Under the pieces are notes generated by a model. That model ran no database searches. It saw only the letters and a program-made list of their open reading frames with translations, and was not told the origin of the DNA. From the NCBI GenBank assembly GCA_022711595.1, contig JAKLET010000012.1, forward strand, positions 36,813-100,812: a stretch of 64,000 bases of DNA, written 5' to 3'. The DNA is from Deltaproteobacteria bacterium. GTDB taxonomy: Bacteria; Desulfobacterota; Syntrophorhabdia; Syntrophorhabdales; Syntrophorhabdaceae. Position 1 is the stretch's first letter; the number at the start of each line of letters is the position of its first letter. Made by a program: the position numbers and the translations under genes. Positions 24,251-34,489 of this stretch are shown piece after piece.

Positions 24251-26042
24251 TGCTTTTTGCTTCCTTTATCACTGTTTTCACCTTGAAGAGCGTTTCGGTG
24301 ATGTCCTTTGCCACGGGTGCGGCCGCGGAAGCGCCGTGGCCTCCGTGTTCAACAAGCACGGCCATTGCGATCGATGCGTCCTCGGCCGGGGCGTATGCGA
24401 TGAACCAGGCATGGTCGCCGAGCTTGACCTTTTCCGAACCTGCCTGTGCGGTACCGGTCTTTCCGCTCATGGCAACATTCTGAAGCTTACTGCGCCCTGC
24501 AGTGCCTCCCGGTTCATTGACGACGCCGCGCATCCCGTCCTTGACGATCTGGACCACGCCTTTTTTTAATTTTGGATCAGCATTGACGACAGGTTCGAAG
24601 GTCTTGACCACTTTGCCCTCCGTCGATACGATGCGGTTGACGATCTGGGGCTTGAAGTTCTTGCCGTCGTTCGCGACGAAGGCGGACAGCTGGGCAAGCT
24701 GAACAGGCGTCAGCCAGACGGCCCCCTGACCGATGGACACTGAGACAGTTTCCCCTTCATACCAGGGCTGATTGTAGCGCTTTTTCTTCCATTCGGTTGA
24801 CGGAATGAGGCCCTTTTGTTCGTTCGGGAGGTCTATGCCTGTCACGCGGCCGAGGCCGACAATGTCGGCAAGCTCATGGATCCTGTCGACGCCGACCCTG
24901 AGGCCCACGTTATAGAAAAAAACGTCGCAGGACTCGACGATGGCCCGGTGAACGGCGACACTTCCATGACCGCCTTTTTTCCAGCATTTGAATACGCGGT
25001 TGCCGTAGGCAAAACCGCCGCCGCAGCCGAAGGTTGTCCGTTCGTTGATGACGCCGAGGTCAAGGGCCTTCATGGCCACGAGCACCTTGAAGGTCGACCC
25101 CGGAGGGTATCCTCCCTGGATGGCCCTGTTCTGGAGAGGATGCGCCTTGTCCAGGGCTATCTTCTGCCAGTCTTGTTTTATTATCCCCGATGCAAATTTG
25201 TTCGGGTCGAACCCTGGCCGGCTGGCGAGAACGAGGACGCCCCCTGTTTTCGGGTTGACCGCGACAGCGGCGCCCTTTCTGGTTTCCAGGGCCTTGTCGG
25301 CGGTGAGCTGGAGCTCGAGGTCGAGGTTAAGATGGAGACTGTGCCCGGGAATGGGGTCTATGATGTCCAGGGTCCTCACCTCACGGCCTATGGCGTCCAC
25401 CTCGACGCGCTTTTCCCCGTCCACACCTCTTAGCTCATTCTCATAGGACCTTTCGAGGCCGTATTTTCCAATGTAATCGCCGGGCGAGTAGTCTTTGTGT
25501 TTTTTCTTGTTCTTCAGCTCTTCGTCGCTTATCTCCGAAACGTAGCCGAGGACGTGGGCAAGCGATGCGCCGTAGGGATAGTTGCGTTTCGGCTCGATCT
25601 GGATGGAAACGCCTGGTATGTACACCCTGTGCGCCTCGACCCTGGCGACCTCGTCCATGGGGATGTCCGACTTGATCTTGATGGGAAATGACGGCGGCAT
25701 CCCGCTCGCAGCCTTCATCTTTTCGATGACATCTTCACGGTCCCAGTTCAGGAGCCGCGCGAGGCCGTCCACGCTCTGGCTGAAATCCTTGATGTCTTCC
25801 GGTGTCAGGTAGATGTTGAATGAGGGGCGCGTGTCGGCGAGCACCTTTCCCGTCCTGTCGAAAATGATCCCCCGGGGCGCCGGGATCTTTTTTACCCTGA
25901 TGCGGTTCTGTTCGGAGAGCTTGCGCATCTCCGAACCGCGCATGATCTGGAGGTCCCAGAGCCTGATGAGAAGGACCGTCATGGTGATTACCAGGACGAG
26001 GGTACACCATTTGAATTTGCTGGAGAGGGGTTCTTCAGCCAT
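24237..26042 (-). CDS. mrdA: penicillin-binding protein 2 (transpeptidase)
   Basis: A 601-aa monofunctional class B PBP, the usual partner of RodA. It has an N-terminal membrane anchor (LVLVITMTVLLIRLW) and a dimerisation/pedestal domain. The transpeptidase domain carries STFK (nucleophile Ser, in YPPGSTFKV), SCD and KTGTAQ. It cross-links peptidoglycan in the periplasm during elongation. It overlaps mreD at a single base and is followed by rodA. Confidence 0.95.
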   Translation of the reverse strand: MAEEPLSSKFKWCTLVLVITMTVLLIRLWDLQIMRGSEMRKLSEQNRIRVKKIPAPRGIIFDRTGKVLADTRPSFNIYLTPEDIKDFSQSVDGLARLLNWDREDVIEKMKAASGMPPSFPIKIKSDIPMDEVARVEAHRVYIPGVSIQIEPKRNYPYGASLAHVLGYVSEISDEELKNKKKHKDYSPGDYIGKYGLERSYENELRGVDGEKRVEVDAIGREVRTLDIIDPIPGHSLHLNLDLELQLTADKALETRKGAAVAVNPKTGGVLVLASRPGFDPNKFASGIIKQDWQKIALDKAHPLQNRAIQGGYPPGSTFKVLVAMKALDLGVINERTTFGCGGGFAYGNRVFKCWKKGGHGSVAVHRAIVESCDVFFYNVGLRVGVDRIHELADIVGLGRVTGIDLPNEQKGLIPSTEWKKKRYNQPWYEGETVSVSIGQGAVWLTPVQLAQLSAFVANDGKNFKPQIVNRIVSTEGKVVKTFEPVVNADPKLKKGVVQIVKDGMRGVVNEPGGTAGRSKLQNVAMSGKTGTAQAGSEKVKLGDHAWFIAYAPAEDASIAMAVLVEHGGHGASAAAPVAKDITETLFKVKTVIKEAKSNENR

Positions 26043-26533
26043 TATTTTCTCTCCAGGAAGCTTTCGTTCATGAATTCGATGAAGGTAAAGAGCAGAATGG
26101 ATACAAAGCCCGTAACGATGGCGTTGGGCAGGGCGTAGAAGATTATATTGAAGGCGCCCCGTGTCTCTCCGCGTGCCAGGATGGAGAGCGCGAGAAAAAG
26201 GAGGGATTGGACGATGACCGCGCTGCTGCAGACATAGGCGAAGCTGTATTTCGAATCGATGAAGATTTTATTCCGCATCGCGGCCGCTATAAGAAAAACG
26301 GAAATGTTTACAAACAGGAGGGACCCGTTGGGGGCGCTGGACAGCCCTTCCTGGACAAAGCTGATGCAGAGCGTTGTTACAAGCCCGGAACGGGCGCCAA
26401 GGAAAAATGTTGCGTATAGGATGATGGGCATGCCGAGTTCAGGCTTGAGCACGTCAAGGGAAACCCGCTGCGATATCGCGGTCTCAAGGATCATGAGAAG
26501 GAGGCCGAGCATGATGTAAACGAAGGTCTTCAT
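26042..26533 (-). CDS. mreD: rod shape protein MreD
   Basis: A 163-aa membrane protein with five or six hydrophobic segments and the family's short length. It links MreC to the elongation machinery in the inner membrane. The sequence is weakly conserved in this family, so the assignment leans on its place between mreC and mrdA. Stop and start codons of the neighbours overlap, showing tight translational coupling. Confidence 0.9.
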   Translation of the reverse strand: MKTFVYIMLGLLLMILETAISQRVSLDVLKPELGMPIILYATFFLGARSGLVTTLCISFVQEGLSSAPNGSLLFVNISVFLIAAAMRNKIFIDSKYSFAYVCSSAVIVQSLLFLALSILARGETRGAFNIIFYALPNAIVTGFVSILLFTFIEFMNESFLERK

Positions 26534-27333
26534 TATTTTTTTATAAGCAGGACTTCGTCGAGTTGCTTAAAGTTATTGAAGGGCATGACGTCGATGTCGG
26601 CAAAGATACCGGCCTTGTTCTTGTTGGCGGTGATCACGATCCCCACGGGGATGCCCTTCGGATAAATACCGTCTTTGCCGGACGTGGAAAGCTTGTCGCC
26701 TATCTCGATGTCGTCGTTCTTTATGACATACTTCAGCTTCAGTGTGTTCTGTCCCGTACCTTCCAGGAGTCCCCTGGTGTTCTTGCCCTCGATGTTCACA
26801 TCGATGGATGAGTTCGTGTCGTTGAGGACCATGACCTTTGAGTGCCAGAGGTCGACCTCTACAACCTGTCCTACGATCCCCCTGGGCGTGACAACAGGGG
26901 TTTTTTCCCGGATGTTATGCTTTTTGCCCTTATCGATAATTATGCATCGGAACCAGTTCTTCAGGTCTTCACCAATTACAACGGCCGCGATCATCGTGTT
27001 CGGTTTCTTCTCTGTAAAATTGAGGAGTTTCCTCAGCCGCGCGTTTTCGCGTTCCAGTTCCGCCAGCCTCTGGTTCTCCAGGAAGAGCTTGTCCACCTTT
27101 GATTTGAGCTCCTCGTTCTCTTTTTTTGCGCCCACAAGATTAAAATAGGAGCCAAGGCCGCCGCTTATGGCTTCGACAGGCTTGCTGACCACGTTGAGGG
27201 CGGGCCCCAGAAAGGAGTTGAGCCCGTTTTTGACGGATGCGAAAGATCTGGCCACAAAAGGGGCATTGGTAAAGGAAAGAAAGGATATTACAAGAACGAG
27301 GATGGCTATGACTATGGCTATGGAATTTCTCAA
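26533..27333 (-). CDS. mreC: rod shape protein MreC
   Basis: A 266-aa bitopic protein: N-terminal membrane helix (IAIVIAILVLVISFLSF), a periplasmic coiled coil (about residues 70-108, KENEELKSKVDKLF) and the two beta-barrel domains with VVTPRGIVGQV and STSGKDGIYPKGIPVG. It scaffolds PBP2/RodA in the periplasm. It begins 13 bases after mreB stops. Length is normal. Confidence 0.95.
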   Translation of the reverse strand: MRNSIAIVIAILVLVISFLSFTNAPFVARSFASVKNGLNSFLGPALNVVSKPVEAISGGLGSYFNLVGAKKENEELKSKVDKLFLENQRLAELERENARLRKLLNFTEKKPNTMIAAVVIGEDLKNWFRCIIIDKGKKHNIREKTPVVTPRGIVGQVVEVDLWHSKVMVLNDTNSSIDVNIEGKNTRGLLEGTGQNTLKLKYVIKNDDIEIGDKLSTSGKDGIYPKGIPVGIVITANKNKAGIFADIDVMPFNNFKQLDEVLLIKK

Positions 27334-27345
27334 ATCGCCACTATC

Positions 27346-28416
<1,071 letters not shown>

Positions 28417-28488
28417 TTATTGAAAAAACAGACTTAATATACTATTTTAAAGTTTCAAAATCAATAAACATTAGAGGATAAAAAACCG

Positions 28489-29889
28489 ATGCTCAAGTTC
28501 ATGAGAAAATATGCGAAAAGTTACCTGATAAAGATCATATTCGGCGTGATCATCATAGTGTTCATTTTTTACTTCGGTGCCGGTTCCATTCGCGACAAGG
28601 ACACGGTCGTTGCGCAGGTGGGCGATTTCGATATTTCCCATACGGAGTACTGGGAGACATACAACAAGGTCATTCAATCACTGGGTCCGGCCCGTGACAA
28701 AATGGACGATAAGCTCATGGCCGATCTCAAGGAGAAGATCCTCTACGATCTGATCAACAAGTATATTCTTTTGGCGGAGGCTAAAAAGCTCGGGGTCACC
28801 GTGAGTGATATGGAGTTCGCCGAGTTCATAGGCGGCAATGAGGCGTTTAAAAAGGACGGCAAATTCGACAAGGACCTCTACGTCGCAGTGCTGCGGCAGA
28901 ATAAAATAGACCCGGAGCAGTTCGAAAAGTCCCAGAGGACAATGCTTCTCATGGGCAAGGTCACAAGCATCATCATGGACACCGGGGTGGCCCTCACCGA
29001 TGCTGATATATGGGCCGGGTACGTACGCGAGAAGGGAAAGGTGGACCTTGTATACAGCCGTTTCGATCCTTCTTCGTACAAGGACAAGGTCGCTGTCAGC
29101 GACAAGGAGCTCTCTGACGTCTACGAAAAGGAGAAGGACCGTTTTCGCGGGGAGAGCACCTGCCGGCTCAAGTATATTGTTATAGATGACAAAAGCAGTC
29201 TCAGGGATGACGCCGTTTACATGGACCTTTTGAAGTCGAAGGACATCGAGGCCTACGCCAGGCTGAAGGGACTTAAAGTGACGGATACAGGCAATGTCAC
29301 CCAGGCCGAGCTTTTAAAGACCTATAAAGGCCTCAAAATAGAAACGTGGCTCAAAGACTTGAGGAAGGGCGATGTTTCCCTCCCTGTACGGGACACAGAC
29401 AGGTCCTACATTTTCCAGCTTGTTGACCGCGAAGAGGGAAAACCCATGGAGAAGAGCACGGCACTGGCAAGCATCAGGAACAGGCTGGCCGGCGAGAAGG
29501 CAAAGGAGATGGCGCGCCTTGCCGCGGAAGACGCCATAAAGCGCGGACCGGCCGGATCGAAGACGCAGACGGGCTTCATCATGCGGACGGTCCCGGCTAT
29601 CCCCAAACTTGGCGCCATACCGCAGGGCGATCTGGACCTCCTGGGGCTGACGAAGGAAAAACCGCTGTACGGCAAGCCCGTCGAGATCGGCGGAGACTAC
29701 TATATCTTTTCCTTTGCGGGAGAAAAACAGCCTGACCGGGAGGAGTGGGAGAAGGACAAGGACGGTTTTACCCGGTATTACGCGGCGAGGAGCAAACAGG
29801 AGTTCCTCAAGTCCTTCGTGCAGGAGTCCAGGAAGGCAATGTCTGAGAAGGGAAAGATCAAGATACTCAAGAATCCCAAGGAGCTCTGA
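28489..29889 (+). CDS. membrane-anchored PpiD/SurA-like periplasmic chaperone
   Basis: A 466-aa protein with an N-terminal anchor (IIFGVIIIVFIFYFGAG) and a SurA_N/PpiD-type helical chaperone domain (about residues 45-200). The region where a parvulin isomerase domain is expected (about 225-320) keeps only an outline (LKYIVID and LRKGDVSLPV) and lacks the usual GGDLG-like motif, so isomerase activity is doubtful. A role in folding exported or outer-membrane proteins fits the family. Divergent from mreB; tsaD follows 22 bases after the stop. Confidence 0.85.
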   Translation: MLKFMRKYAKSYLIKIIFGVIIIVFIFYFGAGSIRDKDTVVAQVGDFDISHTEYWETYNKVIQSLGPARDKMDDKLMADLKEKILYDLINKYILLAEAKKLGVTVSDMEFAEFIGGNEAFKKDGKFDKDLYVAVLRQNKIDPEQFEKSQRTMLLMGKVTSIIMDTGVALTDADIWAGYVREKGKVDLVYSRFDPSSYKDKVAVSDKELSDVYEKEKDRFRGESTCRLKYIVIDDKSSLRDDAVYMDLLKSKDIEAYARLKGLKVTDTGNVTQAELLKTYKGLKIETWLKDLRKGDVSLPVRDTDRSYIFQLVDREEGKPMEKSTALASIRNRLAGEKAKEMARLAAEDAIKRGPAGSKTQTGFIMRTVPAIPKLGAIPQGDLDLLGLTKEKPLYGKPVEIGGDYYIFSFAGEKQPDREEWEKDKDGFTRYYAARSKQEFLKSFVQESRKAMSEKGKIKILKNPKEL

Positions 29890-29911
29890 AAGAGCAGGCC
29901 TTACCCCATTC

Positions 29912-30907
29912 ATGCTGATCCTCGGTATAGACACATCATGCGACGACACATCCGTTGCGCTTCTTGAGAACGGCAGGAAGATCCTTTCCCATGTCGTTTC
30001 GAGCCAGGCGGACCTGCACGGCCGCTTCGGCGGGGTTGTCCCCGAGATCGCTTCACGCAAACATGTGGAACTCATTGACGCGGTCTATGACGAAGTCCTC
30101 TCAAAGGCCGGCGCAGCCGCGGCGGACATTGACCTTGTCGGCGTCACCGCCGGGCCGGGACTTATAGGTTCCGTCCTTGTGGGCCTTTGCTTCGCGAAAG
30201 GTTTATGTTTTGCCCTTAACAGGCCTTTTGTCGGCATCAATCATATAGAAGCACATGCCATGAGCATCTTCCTCGAAAGGGACGTGGAATTTCCCTTTCT
30301 GGCGCTTGTTGTTTCCGGGGGTCACACGATCATCCTGCTTATGGAGGGACCGTGCAATTTCAGGGTGGTTGGCTCCACGAGGGACGACGCGGCGGGAGAG
30401 GCCTTCGACAAGATCGCCAAGTTCCTGGGTATTGGCTATCCCGGAGGGCGGACCATAGAAGAAATGGCGCGAAGAGGCATAAAGGACCATGTTGCCTTTC
30501 CCCGCCCCATGATGGATGACAACAACTGCGATTTCAGTTTCAGCGGCCTCAAGACGGCCTTTCTCAATTATGCGAAGAACAACCCCGTTGACGCCTCCAC
30601 TATGGCCCATGTGCTGGCCTCGTTCCAGGAGGCCATATGTGATGTCCTTGTGTCCAAGACATTCAGGGCCGCGAGGCGCAGCAACGCGAAGCGGATCGTT
30701 GTCGGCGGCGGCGTCGCCGCGAACGGAAGGCTGCGGGAGGTCTTTTTCGAAAGGGCGCCGCAGGAAGGCTTCGAAGTCATGATATCTTCCCCGCAGTTCT
30801 GTACCGACAACGGCGCAATGGTGGCGCTTCTCGCCTCGTTCTATGCTCAAAAAGGCGCTCTTTCCCCTCTCGATATCAAAGGATATTCGCGGATGGCCAT
30901 GAGATGA
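29912..30907 (+). CDS. tsaD: tRNA N6-threonylcarbamoyladenosine transferase TsaD
   Basis: About 331 aa. The ATG at 29912 gives the standard N-terminus MLILGIDTSCDDTS; a longer open frame overlaps the upstream gene. Metal-binding His residues are in NHIEAHAMS. VSGGHT, GEAFDKIAKFLG and VGGGVAANGRLR mark the nucleotide and substrate sites. It transfers the threonylcarbamoyl group to A37 of ANN-decoding tRNAs. rsmA follows 10 bases later, a common arrangement. Confidence 0.96.
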   Translation: MLILGIDTSCDDTSVALLENGRKILSHVVSSQADLHGRFGGVVPEIASRKHVELIDAVYDEVLSKAGAAAADIDLVGVTAGPGLIGSVLVGLCFAKGLCFALNRPFVGINHIEAHAMSIFLERDVEFPFLALVVSGGHTIILLMEGPCNFRVVGSTRDDAAGEAFDKIAKFLGIGYPGGRTIEEMARRGIKDHVAFPRPMMDDNNCDFSFSGLKTAFLNYAKNNPVDASTMAHVLASFQEAICDVLVSKTFRAARRSNAKRIVVGGGVAANGRLREVFFERAPQEGFEVMISSPQFCTDNGAMVALLASFYAQKGALSPLDIKGYSRMAMR

Positions 30908-30917
30908 CCCGGCAGCC

Positions 30918-31724
30918 ATGCTGAAGAAGAGATTCTCACAGAACCTGATAAAGGACGGCAATATCCTGAGAAAGATGGTTTCCCTGGCAGGGATAACCCC
31001 CGGTGATACCGTACTGGAGATAGGCGCCGGAAGGGGAGACCTGACACTCGCCATCGCGTCCGCGGCGGCCAGGGTCATTGCGGTAGAAGTGGACCGGGAC
31101 ATGCTTCCTTATCTTGAAGAGACCGCACGGTCATCGGGAAACGTGGAGATAGTTTTTAACGACATCCTTGCCGTTAACATTGCTGACCTCGCGGGAGGGC
31201 ACCCTGTCAAGGTCATGGGAAATATTCCCTACGGGATCACAGGGCCCATCATCTTCAAGCTCATCCGTGAAAGGCGCTGCCTGGACAGTGCCTTTCTCAC
31301 CGTTCAGAAAGAGATAGGCGAGCGCATCACGGCAGGCCCCGGAACGAGGATCTACGGATCGCTTTCAGTTGCGGCGCAGCTTGTTTCGGATGTCAGAATG
31401 TTGATGCGCCTTAAACCCCAGGTCTTTGTGCCGCCCCCGAAGGTGGAGAGCGTGTACTTTTCGATGCGCTTCAGGGATGACGCCGCCGATGTGGACGAAG
31501 ACCTTCTCGCCTTCGTCAGGGGGGCATTCGGTCACAAAAGGAAATTCATGCGCCATGCCCTCGTGGAAAGCTTCGGCGGGGAGGCCGTGGACAAGCTTTA
31601 TGAAAGGATGGGCCTCCCCCGCTCCGTCAGGGCGGAAAAGATAGAACCGGCGATTTTCAAAGAGATGTATGAAAAGATAAAGGATCAGGTTATAGGTAAT
31701 GGGGATAAGACAGGTTATGGGTGA
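30918..31724 (+). CDS. rsmA: 16S rRNA dimethyladenosine transferase RsmA/KsgA
   Basis: A 268-aa SAM-dependent methyltransferase. KKRFSQNLIKD at the N-terminus, LEIGAGRGDLT (SAM site), VEVDRDM and NIPYGITGPI (catalytic NxPY motif) are diagnostic. PPPKVESVYF lies in the C-terminal domain. It dimethylates two adenines near the 3' end of 16S rRNA late in 30S assembly. The last codons run into a fold-back repeat, so the final residues (about 256-268) may be repeat-derived. Confidence 0.96.
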   Translation: MLKKRFSQNLIKDGNILRKMVSLAGITPGDTVLEIGAGRGDLTLAIASAAARVIAVEVDRDMLPYLEETARSSGNVEIVFNDILAVNIADLAGGHPVKVMGNIPYGITGPIIFKLIRERRCLDSAFLTVQKEIGERITAGPGTRIYGSLSVAAQLVSDVRMLMRLKPQVFVPPPKVESVYFSMRFRDDAADVDEDLLAFVRGAFGHKRKFMRHALVESFGGEAVDKLYERMGLPRSVRAEKIEPAIFKEMYEKIKDQVIGNGDKTGYG

Positions 31725-31786
31725 TAGGAAAAACGGCTCAAGCTGTCTTTATCTTTCCCATGACCCATGACCCATGACCTGTCTTC
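31683..31786. repeat. 7-bp fold-back repeat overlapping the rsmA end
   Basis: The left arm AAGACAGGTTATGGGTGATAGG and the right arm CCCATGACCCATGACCTGTCTT are near-complementary. It lies between convergent rsmA and the SPFH gene, where it could end transcription from both sides. Part of the left arm is inside the last codons of rsmA. Confidence 0.8.
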
Positions 31787-32725
31787 TTACTTTCCTGCTC
31801 CGGGGGCCTTGCTCTGGTCCTTCAGCACCGTCGTCACCGTCGACACGATGCCTGCCAGGTCTCCGAGGTTTGTGGGCAGGATAATGGTGTTGTTCGTTCT
31901 CGCAAGTTTCCCGAATTCATTGATGTACTGCTCGGCGATGCGCAGATTGACGGCGTTGATGCCGCCCTGTTCATTAATGGCGAGAGCGATCTCCCGCAAG
32001 CCGTTGGCGGTAGCACTGGCGACGCGTTCGATCTCAGCCGCGCGGCCGTCGGCTTCGTTGATCCGTTTTTGCTTCTCGCCCTCGGAGGTGGCGATCATCT
32101 CCTGTTTAACGCCCTCCGCACGGTTGATCTTGGCCTGTTTGTCGCCCTCAGATTCGGCGATGACAGCGCGCTTCTCCCTCTCGGCCCGCATCTGTTTTTC
32201 CATGGCGTCCTTAATGCTCTGCGGCGGCACTATGTTCTTTATCTCATACCGGGTAACCTTGACGCCCCAGGGCTCGGATGCCTTGTCCACGGCTTCAACG
32301 ATAGTTGTATTGATCGTTTCGCGTTCCTCGAATGTCCTGTCAAGCTCGAGCTTGCCGATGACGCTCCTCATGGTGGTCTGCGCCAGCTGCATGGCGGCGA
32401 ACTGGTAATTGTTTATACCGTAGGATGCCTTCTGGGGATCGATGACCTGGAGGTAGAGGATGCCGTCCACCTCGACGGAGATGTTGTCCCTGGTGATGCA
32501 TATCTGTGAAGGAACATCGATGGCCTGCTCTTTCAGGGTATGCCTGTAAGATACCTTGTCGATAAAGGGGATGAGGATGTGGAGCCCGGCGTCGAGGGTG
32601 GCGTTGTATTTGCCGAGACGCTCGATAATGTAGGCAACCTTCTGGGGAACAATGCGGATGGTCTTTGCAAAGGCTATGATAACGAATATGATAAGGCCAA
32701 TAATAATAACGGTGAAAAAATTCAT
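31787..32725 (-). CDS. SPFH/band-7 (stomatin/QmcA-like) membrane protein
   Basis: A 312-aa SPFH protein: an N-terminal membrane helix (FTVIIIGLIIFVIIAFAK), then VPQKVAYIIERLGKYNATLD, the usual band-7 beginning, and a long charged coiled coil (about 170-250: EKQMRAEREKRAVIAESEGD). Such proteins form ring-shaped membrane microdomain scaffolds and often modulate proteases. The NfeD-family gene 24 bases upstream on the same strand is its standard partner. Confidence 0.92.
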   Translation of the reverse strand: MNFFTVIIIGLIIFVIIAFAKTIRIVPQKVAYIIERLGKYNATLDAGLHILIPFIDKVSYRHTLKEQAIDVPSQICITRDNISVEVDGILYLQVIDPQKASYGINNYQFAAMQLAQTTMRSVIGKLELDRTFEERETINTTIVEAVDKASEPWGVKVTRYEIKNIVPPQSIKDAMEKQMRAEREKRAVIAESEGDKQAKINRAEGVKQEMIATSEGEKQKRINEADGRAAEIERVASATANGLREIALAINEQGGINAVNLRIAEQYINEFGKLARTNNTIILPTNLGDLAGIVSTVTTVLKDQSKAPGAGK

Positions 32726-32749
32726 AAATTGGTCCCTTCCTTTTTTTAG

Positions 32750-33214
32750 TTATATTTTTTTGACTTTCAGGGTGAGGCCCTGTTTGCCCGTGATCTCAAC
32801 GACCGAGTCTTCCGCGATCGCTTCGCCGCCCTCCGTTTCGGCGCTCCAGCTTGTGCCGTGGAACTCTATCTTGCCTCCCGTGACAGGGTCTATCTTTTTT
32901 GTCACGACGGCCTTGTTTCCCATGAATTCAGACATGTCGTCATCGGATGACTGGCCGTATTTTTTGTATCCCACGAAGATCGTTCTCATCCATTTACGTA
33001 AAAAAACAAAGAGTAGAACGGATGTGACAAGGAAGATGATCAGCTGGACGTTGAGAGAGATGTCGGTTAGAAGACATATGAGCGCCACGATCCAGGCGCC
33101 GACGCCGAAGAAGAAAATGATGAAACCGGGAACAACAAACTCCATGAGCATGAGCACAAGGCCCACAAGGAACCATATGAGCTCGGGTTTCAGCCAGTCC
33201 TTCAAGGTCTCCAT
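32750..33214 (-). CDS. NfeD-family membrane protein
   Basis: About 154 aa. Start METLKDWLKPELIW at 33214 is preferred because it leads directly into the first hydrophobic segment; a longer frame to 33292 adds an unlikely Lys/Asn-rich leader. Three or four membrane helices (IWFLVGLVLMLMEFVVPG) precede a small C-terminal OB-fold (residues about 90-154, ending GLTLKVKKI). It is the short NfeD type without the protease domain. Paired with the SPFH gene downstream. Confidence 0.9.
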   Translation of the reverse strand: METLKDWLKPELIWFLVGLVLMLMEFVVPGFIIFFFGVGAWIVALICLLTDISLNVQLIIFLVTSVLLFVFLRKWMRTIFVGYKKYGQSSDDDMSEFMGNKAVVTKKIDPVTGGKIEFHGTSWSAETEGGEAIAEDSVVEITGKQGLTLKVKKI

Positions 33215-33300
33215 GCCATCGCCCCCAGATTGTCTTTGGTACAGAATTAATAACATACCATTATTCTTATTGCAATGACCACGTTTGAACATGTAACACT

Positions 33301-33329
33301 TGACAGACGGGAAAAGTTATTTTACATTA
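33301..33329 (+). promoter_or_regulatory. sigma-70-type promoter of cysK
   Basis: TTGACA (33301-33306), 17 bases, TACATT (33324-33329), ending 64 bases before the cysK ATG. Confidence 0.6.
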
Positions 33330-33330
33330 A

Positions 33331-33352
33331 TCCTATCATAATTATAGGGATA
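33331..33352 (+). promoter_or_regulatory. inverted repeat at the cysK start point (candidate operator)
   Basis: ATCCTAT and ATAGGGAT flank CATAATT, a near-palindrome directly after the -10 box. A repressor bound here would block initiation. The Rrf2-family gene at 39670 is one candidate regulator; the link is inference. Confidence 0.4.
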
Positions 33353-33393
33353 AAAATGGCATATCCAGAGAGAATTGCCAAAGGAGAGGCGCC

Positions 33394-34389
33394 ATGGCAA
33401 ATATATTTGAAGACAATTCGTTTTCGATAGGAAATACGCCCCTTGTCAAGCTGAACAAGGTGACCGCGGGCGCGAAGGCCACGGTATTGGCGAAGATCGA
33501 AGGGCGCAACCCCGCCTACTCGGTCAAGTGCAGGGTCGGTGCGGCAATGATATGGGACGCCGAAAAATCAGGCAAATTGAGACCCGGCATGGAGATCATC
33601 GAACCCACATCGGGGAACACCGGCATTGCTCTCGCATTTGTTGCCGCCGCCAGGGGATACAAACTTACTCTTACCATGCCGGAGACGATGTCCATAGAGA
33701 GGCGCAAAGTGCTCAAAGCCCTCGGGGCAGACATTATTCTTACCGAAGGCGCCAGAGGTATGAAGGGGGCCGTGGAGAAGGCCGAAGAGGTGGCAGGCAG
33801 CGACACGTCACGGTATTTCCTTCCCCAGCAGTTCGAGAACCCGGCCAACCCGGCCATCCACGAGGCCACGACAGCCGTTGAATTGTGGAATGACACCGAC
33901 GGGAAAATAGACATCTTTGTCTCCGGTGTAGGCACCGGCGGGACGATCACCGGGGTCAGCAGGTATTTCAAACTCACCAAAGGCAAAAAGATCATCTCCG
34001 TTGCCGTCGAACCGATCCACTCACCAGTCCTCACGCAGACGAGAAACGGTGAGGAGCTCAAGCCGGGGCCCCACAAGATCCAGGGGATCGGTGCCGGATT
34101 TGTGCCGAAGGTCCTCGACCTTTCCCTCGTCGACCGTATAGAAACGGTCAGCAATGATGAGGCCGTTGAAATGGCCAGGCGCCTTGCCCGGGAAGAAGGT
34201 ATATTGAGCGGCATATCCTGCGGCGCCGCGGCGCACGTCGCGGTGAAGCTGGCCAAAGACCCGGCAAACACCGGAAAGGTGATAGCTGTCATACTGCCCG
34301 ATGCCGGGGAACGCTACCTTTCGACGGTACTCTTTGAAGGTCTCCTCGGCGGTGTCGAATCGGCCGGCGCCTCAGATGCTCCCGTCTGA
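33394..34389 (+). CDS. cysK: cysteine synthase A (O-acetylserine sulfhydrylase)
   Basis: A 331-aa PLP enzyme that makes cysteine from O-acetylserine and sulfide. Lys45 in YSVKCRVG binds PLP, PTSGNTG (71-77) the substrate carboxylate, and GTGGTITG the PLP phosphate. It is CysK-like in length. GGAGAGG precedes the start. The serine acetyltransferase that makes its substrate is at 36481-37434 on the other strand. Confidence 0.95.
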   Translation: MANIFEDNSFSIGNTPLVKLNKVTAGAKATVLAKIEGRNPAYSVKCRVGAAMIWDAEKSGKLRPGMEIIEPTSGNTGIALAFVAAARGYKLTLTMPETMSIERRKVLKALGADIILTEGARGMKGAVEKAEEVAGSDTSRYFLPQQFENPANPAIHEATTAVELWNDTDGKIDIFVSGVGTGGTITGVSRYFKLTKGKKIISVAVEPIHSPVLTQTRNGEELKPGPHKIQGIGAGFVPKVLDLSLVDRIETVSNDEAVEMARRLAREEGILSGISCGAAAHVAVKLAKDPANTGKVIAVILPDAGERYLSTVLFEGLLGGVESAGASDAPV

Positions 34390-34489
34390 AAGTTCGGCGA
34401 AGGACTGGCGGGACATTTGATATCATTACTATATAATAGAACAGGAGGTGTTTCCCCCGTGGTATCCCGGCGGAGATAGAAGCGATAGC

